Origin: a bacterium
GTDB lineage: Bacteria; Bacteroidota; Ignavibacteria; Kapaibacteriales; UBA961
DNA: 14,543 nucleotides
NCBI GenBank assembly: GCA_022844575.1
Contig: JALHLL010000068.1
Location: 1 to 14,543 of the forward strand
Direction: 5' to 3'
Shown here: piece after piece, positions 1 through 8,871 of the stretch
Position numbering within the stretch: position 1 is the stretch's first letter
How the letters are laid out: every line of letters begins with the position of its first letter
Position numbers and translations under genes: made by a program
The notes under the pieces: model-generated
What the model saw: only the letters and a program-made list of their open reading frames with translations
Database searches by the model: none
Told to the model about the DNA's origin: nothing

Positions 1-318
1 GCATGAATCATCCAATGATAATTTCCCTGCATCAACCAAACCCATCATTACCATACCCGATGACCATTTGGAAGCGGATGCAATAGGCATCAGCCGTGTT
101 GAAGAGACATCCTTATTCGGCAAATTGAATGATTTTTCATAGATGATATTGCCATCTTTCCACAAAATAAGAGTGGCACCTCCCAAATCGCCCTGCGCCG
201 TTCCTCCGATTTGTTCGAGGGAATCCTGCAACAGTGTATCTACCGAAGAAAAATCATAATCAATGGCATATGTATAATGCACACAGGCAAGAAAAACAAG
301 TATCCGGTACAACATCAT
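1..318 (-). CDS. Serine beta-lactamase-family hydrolase, N-terminal part
   Basis: The complement strand reads 106 open codons from ATG at 318 to the window edge, so only the N-terminus is present. Residues 1-19 form a hydrophobic signal peptide (MMLYRILVFLACVHYTYA), implying export. Residues 46-62 (GGATLILWKDGNIIYEK) match the early beta strands of the class C beta-lactamase/penicillin-binding-protein-like fold. S81-A82-S83-K84 in the context PIASASKWSSG fits the SxxK catalytic motif, with Ser81 as nucleophile, followed by the typical helix GLVDAGKLSLDD. Members hydrolyse esters, peptides or beta-lactams; the substrate cannot be inferred, and many environmental members are esterases rather than resistance enzymes. 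It lies 72 bp downstream of the 612-aa gene on the same strand and could be co-transcribed. No Shine-Dalgarno is seen. The YxN and HxG motifs lie outside the window. Confidence 0.85.
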   Translation of the reverse strand, partial: MMLYRILVFLACVHYTYAIDYDFSSVDTLLQDSLEQIGGTAQGDLGGATLILWKDGNIIYEKSFNLPNKDVSSTRLMPIASASKWSSGMVMMGLVDAGKLSLDDSC

Positions 319-390
319 ATATATAGTTCAATACTGTTGAAAAATGGCTAAGACACGTATCGAATCCGAAAGTTTAACCACAACAGTACT

Positions 391-2229
391 TTAATAATGT
401 TGCACAGTGAACATTGTTGCTTTTTTCACCAAATCCTTCGTTTTATACTGCAAAAAATATACACCATCCGATAAACCTGATGTAGGGAGTGTATATGTAT
501 CGCCTGAAAATCGAATACCGGATATTGAACGTCCCATAATATCCGTTAATTGCAAAACGGCTTCCTTTACGGATAGAGGTAATTGTATTGTAATATTATT
601 GTTGGTTGGATTCGGAAAAACCTTTATTTCTTTGATAAATTCCTCATTCCCAATATCGGATGGAGTACCGATAATATCTCGCATTGCTTTCATTTTATAA
701 TTTCTTTCCGGCTTCGTATAATCATCCGTTATACCCCAACACCCGTAACGATTATAGCCCGAAACCAATGTAAAATACATGGCTAATCCCCCATTTAATT
801 CTTTCCACCCCTCTTCATAATTAAGTCGGGTTACATCGCCCATTTTTTCCGTTCTATGCGATAAAATCTGATTAGCCAGATTATTATTACCACCGCCTGA
901 CGGCAAATGTGGGCCTCCTTCATATGAAGTACATCCTCCTATTAAGCCCCATTTTTTTGCTTTATCAATATGATTCAAGCGATATGTACTTGCACTTTTA
1001 TTTTCCATCTGACCTTGTATGTCCGTTATCATTCCATTATTTATTTCATCGGGATTGCCATTTGCTTGCGCCGATTGAAAATACAGAGCAGTACTCGTAG
1101 CGTAAATATATTTTTTCGGTTCGCCGAAAGTTTTATTGATATAATTCAAATGATTATCGCTTCTGCCATTATAAGCATGTTGTCCGGCCAATACAACTCT
1201 TATTTTAGAATTAATTGCATTTTCTCCATATACATTGGCAAACCATCTCGATAGTTCCACCGAGCGACGAGCATAATTTTCATCGAATGTTATTCCGTAT
1301 TGTTTTGCTTGAGCATTATTATATGGCCCCTCTGTTTCATGGGTCGGACTCCACACCTCATTACTATTTTCCACATAAATATTTATCGAGTGATTTAATC
1401 TCTCTTTTAAAAAATTAGCAAGAGTAGTTACATAAACGGAATCGCATGAAATATGTATATTTATCCAAATATCCTTTTTTAGAATATTGGCAAGCTCAAT
1501 TATATATTCCCAACACCAACCGTCTTTTTTTCCGTTTATCGGTTGTTGTGTAACATCACTCGGCAATTTTCTCATATTCCAACTTGTTACTGCAGGGAAT
1601 ACGGGTTCGCCTTGCCAAATATTCTGCACATTATAAAATCTATAACAAGAAAAATCTGCGGCGGTGCATAAACGAATAAATTCATCGGTAAAAATTTTAT
1701 CGGTTGATACTTCATAACCCGGACGATGTATCTTAATATTCGTTATACCCGTATTCAATTCATCGGCAGGCGTGCGGCGTGTATTTGTAAACGATAAAAA
1801 TACCAAACCGTGATTTGCATTCGGATACCCACCCACCACTATCGTAAAAAAAGTCGTATTCGATTGCGAATCATATGTTTTATTTTCTACTGTTACCGCT
1901 GTTCCCGAAACTGTAATATTTGCTTGCCCCGTAAAACTGCTTTTATATTGTCCGCTCACATCAACTCTATATCCCTCAGGGTCATCAATTTGTCCTGCCC
2001 ATTCGGCAACAGGGCGTGCATCCATCAGTACCAAGTCAAAATCACTTGTCGGATAGCCCGAATTATCGTAACCGACCGCTTTTTGAAATCTGTTTGTATG
2101 CTTCATCATATTCACAAAAGCACCATTATTATCAAGGTTAACACCAAGAGAAAATGTTTGTGAACAGAGGTCGGATTCGAAGGCAAAGAGTAATACAATA
2201 ACGACAAAAAATTTCATGGTTTCCTTCAT
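391..2229 (-). CDS. Secreted glycoside-hydrolase-like (TIM-barrel) protein with T9SS sorting domain
   Basis: 612 aa. Residues 1-23 are a signal peptide (hydrophobic FFVVIVLLFAF, cleavage near LCSQ). The central region (about 150-520) resembles clan GH-A-like TIM-barrel enzymes. YVENSNEVW (285-293) holds an Asn-Glu pair (N290-E291) where such enzymes carry the acid/base at the end of strand 4. TSYEGG (434-439) gives E437, a candidate nucleophile late in the barrel. Aromatic-rich stretches (GWCWEY, GCWGITDDY) suit carbohydrate binding. Residues 530-612 form a T9SS type A sorting domain beginning VFPNPTNNN and ending KKATMFTVQHY, so the protein is probably exported to the cell surface or medium. 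The substrate is unknown and the catalytic Glu assignment is inferred from motif context. ATG at 2217 (Met5) is an alternative start. The gene diverges from the metalloprotease gene and is followed by the hydrolase at 318. Confidence 0.85.
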   Translation of the reverse strand: MKETMKFFVVIVLLFAFESDLCSQTFSLGVNLDNNGAFVNMMKHTNRFQKAVGYDNSGYPTSDFDLVLMDARPVAEWAGQIDDPEGYRVDVSGQYKSSFTGQANITVSGTAVTVENKTYDSQSNTTFFTIVVGGYPNANHGLVFLSFTNTRRTPADELNTGITNIKIHRPGYEVSTDKIFTDEFIRLCTAADFSCYRFYNVQNIWQGEPVFPAVTSWNMRKLPSDVTQQPINGKKDGWCWEYIIELANILKKDIWINIHISCDSVYVTTLANFLKERLNHSINIYVENSNEVWSPTHETEGPYNNAQAKQYGITFDENYARRSVELSRWFANVYGENAINSKIRVVLAGQHAYNGRSDNHLNYINKTFGEPKKYIYATSTALYFQSAQANGNPDEINNGMITDIQGQMENKSASTYRLNHIDKAKKWGLIGGCTSYEGGPHLPSGGGNNNLANQILSHRTEKMGDVTRLNYEEGWKELNGGLAMYFTLVSGYNRYGCWGITDDYTKPERNYKMKAMRDIIGTPSDIGNEEFIKEIKVFPNPTNNNITIQLPLSVKEAVLQLTDIMGRSISGIRFSGDTYTLPTSGLSDGVYFLQYKTKDLVKKATMFTVQHY

Positions 2230-2347
2230 AATAATGTACGCACCAATAAGTAATAACTATGAATCGGGTTACTAATCTATCGTTTTTATACTTAGTTCCG
2301 TTCCCCTGCCGTAAAGAACACCCCTCCAATTCGAATGAAGTATCCCC

Positions 2348-2375
2348 TTGTACATTCTCACAATGCGTAATTTTG
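2348..2375 (+). promoter_or_regulatory. Candidate Bacteroidota promoter for the metalloprotease gene
   Basis: TTG at 2348-2350, a 17-bp spacer, then TAATTTTG at 2368-2375 match the Bacteroidota pattern TTG-N17-23-TAnnTTTG. Transcription would begin near 2381, about 37 nt before the ATG at 2418. This supports 2418 rather than the upstream in-frame ATG at 2259 as the true start. Confidence 0.45.
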
Positions 2376-2417
2376 CCCTGTGGAAAAAATTATTACAAGT
2401 CTCTGAAAGGCAGTACC

Positions 2418-5369
2418 ATGCAACGATTTCTCTTCTCTATTTTCATGATGTTTACAGCCATAATGTCCGCAGCATATTCATCGGAGGAATGTATGTTGTT
2501 TCCGGTATCGCTCGATGAACGATGCCGTGAATCTGAAATAATTGTTGAAGGAAATGTTACCGGAAAAATCAGCTTCAGAAGTGTGACAGGTAGTATGATA
2601 TATACTGCCTATCGCCTTCAGCCCATACGTGTTTTTAAAGGGGAAATAACAAATGAGATGGATTTTGTGGTAGAGGGCGGTACTATAGAGGATAAGGCGG
2701 TTACGCTTTCACCGGGTGTTTCCTTAGAATTGCCTGTGCGTGGAATCTTCTTTATGAAAAAAACAAATATTCGCAGGCCAACGGAACAAAAGCAACAGTA
2801 TGGTATCTATGCAGGTACGCAGGGCATTATAACATTTGTTCAGAACAATTCTTCCGCTCGCGATCCCTTTGATACATATCGCGATATTTCCGCTCTGTAT
2901 TCTACCATTGAAAAGAAAGTGGGCAAAGAGGCGAAACTCCTTCAGGAGCAAAAAGTAAATAAAAAAGATAATGGTGAACAAACACTTAACGCATCCATCA
3001 GTTCCATTTCACCCACCACTGCTAATGCGGGTAAGGATGAAACTTTAACAATAAACGGAAGCGGATTCGGCGCATCCTATACAGGTACCGCAAATGTACA
3101 ATTTAAAAGTGCCGACGATGGCGGTTCGACATGGGTATCGGCTTTGGCATCGCAGATTGTATCATGGTCAAATACGCAAATAATGGTAAGGGTGCGAACA
3201 TCGGCAGGAACGGGACAAGTTCGTGTAACTGCTGTTGACGGCACACAAGCAACATCGGCGGAAACATTAACCATTACCTACAATCTGCTAAACGTTACAA
3301 CAGGAAGTAATGTTCAGTATAAAACATGGTTGCAGGGACAGGATGGTTCCGGGGGTATGACATTTACATTCAATACTGCATCCAGTGCAAATACCGATGC
3401 AGTTAATGCCTTCAAAAGGGCATTGCAAACATGGCGTTGCAATACATATGTCAATTTCAAATTATCGGAAAGTACAACATCCATTTCATCGGAAAGCGGT
3501 GGCGATGGTGTTAATGTTATTGCCTTTAATGATGCCAATTTACCGGCAGGTGCTTTGGGTGTTACCTATAATTATTGGTCAAGTTGCTCAACGGGTATTT
3601 GGTATGTTAATGCCTTGGATATGATTTTCCGCAGCTCACCAAGTCCTTCGGGATGGAATTTCGGGCCTCAAGCAACCAACGGTAATCGTTTTGATTTTGA
3701 GTCGGTATGCCTGCATGAACTCGGTCATGCTCATCAGCTTGGGCATGTAATTAATAGCTCAATTATAATGCACTATGCAATCGGAACAAATACCGATAGA
3801 CGTACGCTTAATACCGCTTCCGATATAGGAGGCGGTAATGATGTCGTAGCATATAGCACAAGCTCAAAACCTTGCGGCCCAACTATTATGACCGCTCTCA
3901 ATTCATCTAATTGTGAAGTAGGATTACCGCCTGTGGCAAATTTTGCGGGGACACCCGTTTCTGGCTGCGCTCCCCTTGGCATTGCATTTACTGACCAGAG
4001 TACAAATACCCCTACAACATGGGCTTGGGATATAGATAATAATGGCTCAACCGATTATACAACCCAGAATATTAACCATACCTTTACGAATCCGGGTACA
4101 TACTCCGTAAAACTGACCGCAACAAATGGCAATGGCACTAATTCTTTAACAAGAACCAATTATATCACTGTTCATACTTTGCCGACAGCGCGTACAGGCG
4201 GACTGAAAAGACCATGTTTCGGACAACAGATAAGTTTAGCGGCAACTCCGGCGGCAACAGGCGGTACGACACCCTATTCGTATTCATGGAATCCGACAAC
4301 GGGATTAAGCAGTGCAACAGCAGCAAACCCCACTTTGGTTTGTAACTTTACGGAAACAAGGATTTACGTTCTTACCGTCACGGATTTGAATGGATGTACC
4401 TCTTCTTCACGTGATACGATTGTGCCGAACCCAAGAACAACGGTTAATGCCGGAAGCGATAAATCCGCTTGTCTTTTTGAAAGCATCGCACTTGGCGGAA
4501 GCCCTACGGCAAGTAATGGTACTGCACCTTATACATATTCATGGTCGCCGACTGCGGGACTTAGTAATCCTGCATCGGCAAACCCCTCATTAATCGTTAC
4601 ACAATCGGGAACATATATCGTTACGGTAACCGATGCAGGCAATTGTATAAACCGTGATACCATCAATATTACCCTTCGTCCGCAGCCGATAGCATCATGC
4701 GGAGTTGATAAACAAATTTGCGCGGGGGGTAATGTTATTATCGGCGGTAGTCCTTCCGCCTCAAACGGAACACCACCTTATCAATATTCATGGTCGCCTG
4801 CTACGGGTCTTAATAATGCAACAGTATCAAATCCTTTGGCAAATCCTTCTCAATCAACAAAATATATACTTACCGTCACCGATGCGAACACCTGTACTGA
4901 TACGGATACGATAATAGTTACGGTCAATCCTTTACCACAACCCATTATTACCAATACGGGTTCGCTCAATGTATGCGAAGGTGACAGTATAGTACTTTCG
5001 ACGGGAGACTTTGTAACATACTCATGGTCAAATGGTATGAATACGAAAAGCATAAAGGTCTCTTCGGGAGGACAATACACTGTTACAGTTACGAATGCGA
5101 ATAATTGTACGGCAACATCACCGCCTGTAACCGTAACCATATTACCCAAACCAAACCCCACCATTACCGCTTTAAGACCTGCTTCATTCTGCGAAGGCGA
5201 TAGTACTGTTCTGGACGCCGGAGCAGGATTCAATACCTATCTGTGGTCAAATGGTGCAAGCTCAAGAACAATAACCGCAAAACAAACAGGATCGTATTAT
5301 GTAACCGTTAAAAATGCGGAGGGGTGCAGCGCTCAATCCCAAACTACCAATGTAATCTCCAAACCATAA
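2418..5369 (+). CDS. Secreted multidomain metzincin metalloprotease, truncated by an in-frame TAA
   Basis: The start at 2418 is chosen because it opens directly on a signal peptide (MQRFLFSIFMMFTAIMSAAYS); the frame runs back to ATG 2259 but those 53 codons look non-coding. The product is 983 aa to the TAA at 5367. Domains: an uncharacterised N-terminal region (about 24-190); an IPT/TIG Ig-like domain (about 195-290); a matrixin/metzincin-like protease with zinc motif HELGHAHQLGH (433-443: His433, His437, His443 ligands; Glu434 catalytic) and a probable Met-turn at SIIMHYA (Met451); a PKD domain (about 504-587); three related repeats of about 80-85 aa carrying PYxYSWxPxxGL (about 588-838); and two shorter repeats with CEGDSxVL and YxWSNG. 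The repeats are stalk or adhesin-like. No sorting domain is present before the stop; it lies in the same frame downstream (5370-6278). If the stop is real, the product should reach the periplasm but lack the T9SS signal. Confidence 0.85.
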   Translation: MQRFLFSIFMMFTAIMSAAYSSEECMLFPVSLDERCRESEIIVEGNVTGKISFRSVTGSMIYTAYRLQPIRVFKGEITNEMDFVVEGGTIEDKAVTLSPGVSLELPVRGIFFMKKTNIRRPTEQKQQYGIYAGTQGIITFVQNNSSARDPFDTYRDISALYSTIEKKVGKEAKLLQEQKVNKKDNGEQTLNASISSISPTTANAGKDETLTINGSGFGASYTGTANVQFKSADDGGSTWVSALASQIVSWSNTQIMVRVRTSAGTGQVRVTAVDGTQATSAETLTITYNLLNVTTGSNVQYKTWLQGQDGSGGMTFTFNTASSANTDAVNAFKRALQTWRCNTYVNFKLSESTTSISSESGGDGVNVIAFNDANLPAGALGVTYNYWSSCSTGIWYVNALDMIFRSSPSPSGWNFGPQATNGNRFDFESVCLHELGHAHQLGHVINSSIIMHYAIGTNTDRRTLNTASDIGGGNDVVAYSTSSKPCGPTIMTALNSSNCEVGLPPVANFAGTPVSGCAPLGIAFTDQSTNTPTTWAWDIDNNGSTDYTTQNINHTFTNPGTYSVKLTATNGNGTNSLTRTNYITVHTLPTARTGGLKRPCFGQQISLAATPAATGGTTPYSYSWNPTTGLSSATAANPTLVCNFTETRIYVLTVTDLNGCTSSSRDTIVPNPRTTVNAGSDKSACLFESIALGGSPTASNGTAPYTYSWSPTAGLSNPASANPSLIVTQSGTYIVTVTDAGNCINRDTINITLRPQPIASCGVDKQICAGGNVIIGGSPSASNGTPPYQYSWSPATGLNNATVSNPLANPSQSTKYILTVTDANTCTDTDTIIVTVNPLPQPIITNTGSLNVCEGDSIVLSTGDFVTYSWSNGMNTKSIKVSSGGQYTVTVTNANNCTATSPPVTVTILPKPNPTITALRPASFCEGDSTVLDAGAGFNTYLWSNGASSRTITAKQTGSYYVTVKNAEGCSAQSQTTNVISKP

Positions 5370-6278
5370 CCCAATAAAACCATTACAGGACCCAACTCGC
5401 TCTGTGAAAATTCCAAAGCGACCTATTCTGTACCTGCCTCCGACCAAACGAGTAATACTTGGCAGGTAATTAATGGCGATATACTAACGGGGCAGGGCAG
5501 CAATTCAATTACCGTTCAGTGGAAACAACAAAGCGGCTCTGTGAGCAATATTCGCGAAAGATTGGGTTGTACAAGCATCGGGTCATATTCCATAACAATA
5601 AGCAGTACATTAAAACCGGTTATTACTTTAACGGAAGGCATACCTTGCCGTGGTGATAATGTAACCCTAAGCGCACCGGATGGTTATGCAACCTATCTAT
5701 GGTCAAACGGCGCACAAACGCCCTCAATCGTGATAACGGATAATGGAACATTTACGGTTAAAGTGACCGATGAAAATGATTGTGAAGGTACATCCGATGA
5801 ATTTACGGTAACCTTTACAAATAAACCGGAAATACCGACCATAACACGAATTGCCGATACATTATTCAGCACGCCGGCGTATTCATATCAGTGGTTCAGA
5901 GATAATACAGCAGTAACAGGGGCAACCGAAAACCGATTTACCCTTAAACAGGCGGGTAATTATACGGTTTTAGTAAAAGATGCTCTTTCATGCGGCAGTA
6001 TGTCCGCAACATTTACAGTAGGAATTCTTGATATTACCGATAATGATGATAATTCCATAATCAGAATTATGCCGATTCCTGCGGATGAATCCATTTATAT
6101 ACAACATCCTTTTTCGGGAGATATACAATATATCGTCTATGATGCTTTGGGAAATATTATGACAATTACTCCCCATAATTCTTCATCGTTCGATATATCG
6201 GATTTATCACATGGAATGTATATGCTTATGATTAAAAATGGCAACAAACATTATTCAGCATATTTTATTAAGGAATAA
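5370..6278 (+). pseudogene. Detached 3' part of the metalloprotease gene: Ig-like repeats and T9SS domain
   Basis: Exactly the same frame as the upstream gene, open for 302 codons after the TAA at 5367-5369. It starts PNKTITGPNSLCENSKATYS and contains, in order, a PKD-like domain (nt 5376-5610; features GPNSLCENS, TYSVPAS, SITVQW), a CRGDNVTL...YLWSNG repeat of the same family as those upstream (nt 5625-5815), a further Ig-like domain (YQWFRDNTAVTGAT), and a C-terminal T9SS-type sorting domain (from about nt 6055, IMPIPADESIYI to SAYFIKE). The first potential restart is GTG at 5541, in the middle of a domain and with no signal peptide, so independent function is unlikely. No frameshift or second stop is present, which suggests a recent nonsense change, stop readthrough, or a base-calling error. 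The undivided gene would span 2418-6278 (1287 codons including both stops). Confidence 0.8.
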
Positions 6279-6302
6279 TAAAGATATTAAGAATATTTTG
6301 GC

Positions 6303-8366
6303 TTATTTAATAACCATAAATTTTCGTGTTAAAGATATACCTTTTTCGATATTGAGTACTATGTGATACATACCCGGACATAAATTATTAACGGATAATG
6401 TGTAATCTGCATTATTTGTTATAAATTCATGTTCCATCATCCGTTCACCAAGTGTGTTCACAATCGCAATGTGTCCTTTTCTCTCAGCCGTTTTATCAAA
6501 ATGAATTGTTATATCATTTTGCGTAGGATTAGGAAACAATGTAACGGTTTCACCACTATTAGCGACGGGTTGCTTTTTATAAAGTTCATAGCGATGGATT
6601 TTTCCGCTTGTTGTATATAAGTACTCATCATCAACAAAAATGGTATATAATTGTTTGGGTAAATCATTCGTATCAAAATATTTCCAGACAGCACCGCTAT
6701 CAACTGAATAGTAAATATTTCCGGATTTACCTAAGGCATACAAAGTACTTACATTTGAAGTTAAAGCGACAATAACCGAATCGCTCCCTATTTCAACTTT
6801 CATCCAGTTATTACCATTATCGGTTGTAGAATACAATCCTACTGATGTTGCCACATACGTAACTCCCTTATCCTGCAACATCGTATAGAACGCATAACTA
6901 CTGCTCGTAGGTTCAAATGGTATTTTTCTCCATATTACACCTTCATCAAACGATATTTGCGAGTTCTTAAATTCATTCACATATATAATTGATTTATGGG
7001 ATACGATTTCACTTTGAGGATTTATTTTTATTCCGAAATCATAATCCTCAACCGTGTTCTCTTTTATTTTAACAATACTTATCAATTTATCCGTTTTTAT
7101 AATTACATTACCTTTTTTCTGCATGATCGGCTGAATAATATTGCCCTTGATTTCCTTGCATTGCCAATTTTCTCCATTATCCGTTGATATACATGCCCTG
7201 TTTAATCCTCCTATAATAATAGTATCCGTATCATCCGAAATACGTTTTACACGCAAATAAGAAGTGGGCAATTTATTACCCATATTTTTCCACGTACTCC
7301 CATGATTATTTGAAGCTAATGCCGTGTTGGAGTTAAAAGCAAAAATTCGATTACTGCTTTTAAAAGCATTTGTCGTAAAATTCTGCCTGCTTACATCAAT
7401 CCACTCAACCCCCAAATCATGCGAAATAAATATCTTTCCGGTTACATCACAGGCAATTATTAATGAATCCATTACAACTAATGACATTATCGGCTCGGCA
7501 TTATCTATATATCGAACTGACCACGTAATTCCATAGTCGGTAGAAAATGTAATACCTTTACTTGTTCCGAAATAAATATTATTACCTCTCACTACATAGG
7601 TTGAGCGTAATGTTCCATAATCCACACCCGAACCTGCTACAGTCCATTGTTCTCCACGATTTTTTGACAAATAGAGAGCTCCGGCAAGAACTGCGATAGT
7701 ATTTTCATCTACAATTCGAATATCATTAATATCTTTCGGACTTGTACTTAATTTTTTTGACCATTTGTTTCCATCATCGGTAGAAATAAGTACACCATCG
7801 GAAGAGCCCACAACAATCATTTTACCGTAAACATCCATAGCATTAATTGCTAAATTGGGTAATGAATTGCTTCTTTTTATCCAAGTGCGCCCATTATCGG
7901 CAGATGAAAAAACGCCATCATATATCGTAGCGGCATATAATGAATTACCGGATGAACGTAATGCCACCGTAATTGCGGAATCTAAATTCGATTGGTGATG
8001 ATGCCAACTATTACCGCCATCACCGGAAAAGAAAATACCCTTCCGATGTACACCTGCAAATAAAGTATCGTTATGGTGAACTAAACTTAAAATTCCCGTA
8101 CCGGTTAATCCATTGTTTTTTTGATTCCAAGTCATACCTCTATCCGTTGATACGAACACGCCGTCGGTTTCCGTACCTGCATAGATGATACCCTTCATTT
8201 CCGTAAAGGAGCGGATTAACTTACCCTCCCAAAAAGGCGTTATTGTTTCCCATTGAGCTTTTACATTGTAGGAAACAAATGTGGAGAGAATGAGTACTAT
8301 AAAAATAAACATTGCGTAATTACAATGTAAGCGTATGTATCGTGTAGATATTAATCCCATAAGCAT
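6303..8366 (-). CDS. Secreted Asp-box (BNR/sortilin-like) beta-propeller protein with T9SS sorting domain
   Basis: 687 aa, oriented toward the metalloprotease fragment with a 24-bp gap. Residues 1-37 form a longish signal peptide (hydrophobic core FIFIVLILSTFVSY, cleavage near VKA-QW). Met3 is an alternative start; Met19 is less likely because it would lack the basic n-region. The mature part contains twelve Asp-box motifs of the form S-x-D-x-G-x-x-W, for example STDRGMTW (73-80), SGDGGNSW (114-121), SADNGRTW (155-162) and STDDGNKW (195-202), continuing to SVDSGAVW near residue 560. Asp boxes mark propeller blades of the sialidase/sortilin/photosystem-stability-factor type. Twelve suggest one large or two smaller propellers. 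Sialidase catalytic residues are not evident, so a binding or structural role is more likely than glycosidase activity. Residues 605-687 are a T9SS type A domain (LFPNPTQND ... RKFMVIK). Confidence 0.88.
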   Translation of the reverse strand: MLMGLISTRYIRLHCNYAMFIFIVLILSTFVSYNVKAQWETITPFWEGKLIRSFTEMKGIIYAGTETDGVFVSTDRGMTWNQKNNGLTGTGILSLVHHNDTLFAGVHRKGIFFSGDGGNSWHHHQSNLDSAITVALRSSGNSLYAATIYDGVFSSADNGRTWIKRSNSLPNLAINAMDVYGKMIVVGSSDGVLISTDDGNKWSKKLSTSPKDINDIRIVDENTIAVLAGALYLSKNRGEQWTVAGSGVDYGTLRSTYVVRGNNIYFGTSKGITFSTDYGITWSVRYIDNAEPIMSLVVMDSLIIACDVTGKIFISHDLGVEWIDVSRQNFTTNAFKSSNRIFAFNSNTALASNNHGSTWKNMGNKLPTSYLRVKRISDDTDTIIIGGLNRACISTDNGENWQCKEIKGNIIQPIMQKKGNVIIKTDKLISIVKIKENTVEDYDFGIKINPQSEIVSHKSIIYVNEFKNSQISFDEGVIWRKIPFEPTSSSYAFYTMLQDKGVTYVATSVGLYSTTDNGNNWMKVEIGSDSVIVALTSNVSTLYALGKSGNIYYSVDSGAVWKYFDTNDLPKQLYTIFVDDEYLYTTSGKIHRYELYKKQPVANSGETVTLFPNPTQNDITIHFDKTAERKGHIAIVNTLGERMMEHEFITNNADYTLSVNNLCPGMYHIVLNIEKGISLTRKFMVIK

Positions 8367-8435
8367 GGCAAAGTAGTGCGGAAAACTTCAACATCGGTCA
8401 TCTGTCTGTTTCATCACCCCGATTGACAAAAAAAT

Positions 8436-8462
8436 CAAAGGAATGTTACCGGAAGTTTACAA
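8436..8462 (-). promoter_or_regulatory. Weak candidate promoter for the Asp-box protein gene
   Basis: On the minus strand TTG (8462-8460), 16 bp, then TTCCTTTG (8443-8436) is one base from the TAnnTTTG box, with spacing slightly short. It lies about 70 bp before the ATG at 8366. Nothing else in 8367-8530 looks like a gene or stronger promoter. Confidence 0.25.
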
Positions 8463-8530
8463 AAAAGCGAAAAAAGGAATCTTGCCTACCGTTTTCTTCG
8501 CTCTGCGTATGTGACGGGGATAGAGCCATG

Positions 8531-8632
8531 CCATTACTTTGTGACACCCCTTCATTGGTTGGGAATTTTTACGGATTATTTAATTAAATTCCCCTCTTGT
8601 AGAGGGGTGGCACGCTACGTGACAGGGTATCA
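8531..8632. repeat. Interspersed palindromic repeat, family A, copy 1 (both arms)
   Basis: The left arm (about 8531-8568, CCATTACTTTGTGACACCCC then TTGGGAATTT) is an imperfect reverse complement of the right arm (about 8587-8630, AAATTCCCCTCTTGTAGAGG then GGTGGCACGCTACGTGACAG). They enclose an AT-rich centre. The same family recurs at 8716 and 10031. A fragment GTGACGGGGATAGAG at 8511-8525 resembles another right-arm end. The size and inverted structure suit a short non-autonomous interspersed element. No protein is supported here; ORFs crossing it are translations of the repeat. Confidence 0.7.
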
Positions 8633-8645
8633 AACTCGAAACCAC

Positions 8646-8706
8646 GTCATTCTGAACAAAGTGAAGAATCTTTCGCGAACAGATTCTTCGTTGCACTCAG
8701 AATGAC
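8646..8706. repeat. Interspersed palindromic repeat, family B (both arms)
   Basis: GTCATTCTGAACAAAGTGAA (from 8646) and, after a short TTCGCGAAC centre, AGATTCTTCG...CTCAGAATGAC (to 8706) form an imperfect 26-bp inverted repeat. It strongly resembles the GTCATTCTGA...GAAGAATCT intergenic repeats I know from many Bacteroidota-related genomes, which are often mis-called as small ORFs. Left arms only recur at 8777 and 10154. Confidence 0.7.
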
Positions 8707-8715
8707 AGGAAAACT

Positions 8716-8800
8716 CAGCCACCCGCCACTTCGTGACACCCCTCCAAAGGATGAGGACTTTCTGATTATTTAATACGTCATTCTGAACTAAGTGAAAAAT
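8716..8800. repeat. Half-copies of repeat families A and B
   Basis: 8716-8770 is a left arm of family A (CAGCCACCCGCCACTTCGTG, then ACACCCCTCCAAAGGATGAG and GATTATTTAA). It is followed directly by a left arm of family B at 8777-8800 (GTCATTCTGAACTAAGTGAA). The right arms are missing. With the two full palindromes to the left this makes a composite in the order A, B, half-A, half-B. Positions 8801-8871 show nothing recognisable before the end of the TPR gene. Confidence 0.6.
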
Positions 8801-8871
8801 CGCAAATCGTTTTATATGTAAAACTGAGTGGAGTAAAGTTATGAACGAAACAGAACTCACAAAGCTTTATA

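Noticed and set aside
332..388. 8-bp inverted pair TACTGTTG / CAACAGTA between the two leftmost genes
   Set aside because: Short, 41 bp apart and without a T-run; not convincing as terminator or operator.
2259..2417. In-frame ATG at 2259 extending the metalloprotease by 53 residues
   Set aside because: The extension lacks a signal peptide or domain, would bury a good signal peptide starting at 2418, and the candidate promoter lies at 2348-2375, downstream of it.
3970..5370. CRISPR or DNA-level tandem repeat in the Ig-like region
   Set aside because: The periodicity is at protein level (domains of about 70-85 aa) with diverged nucleotides; no short identical direct repeats with spacers.
8511..8860. 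Small ORFs of 64 and 76 aa on opposite strands
   Set aside because: Both are translations of the interspersed palindromic repeats.
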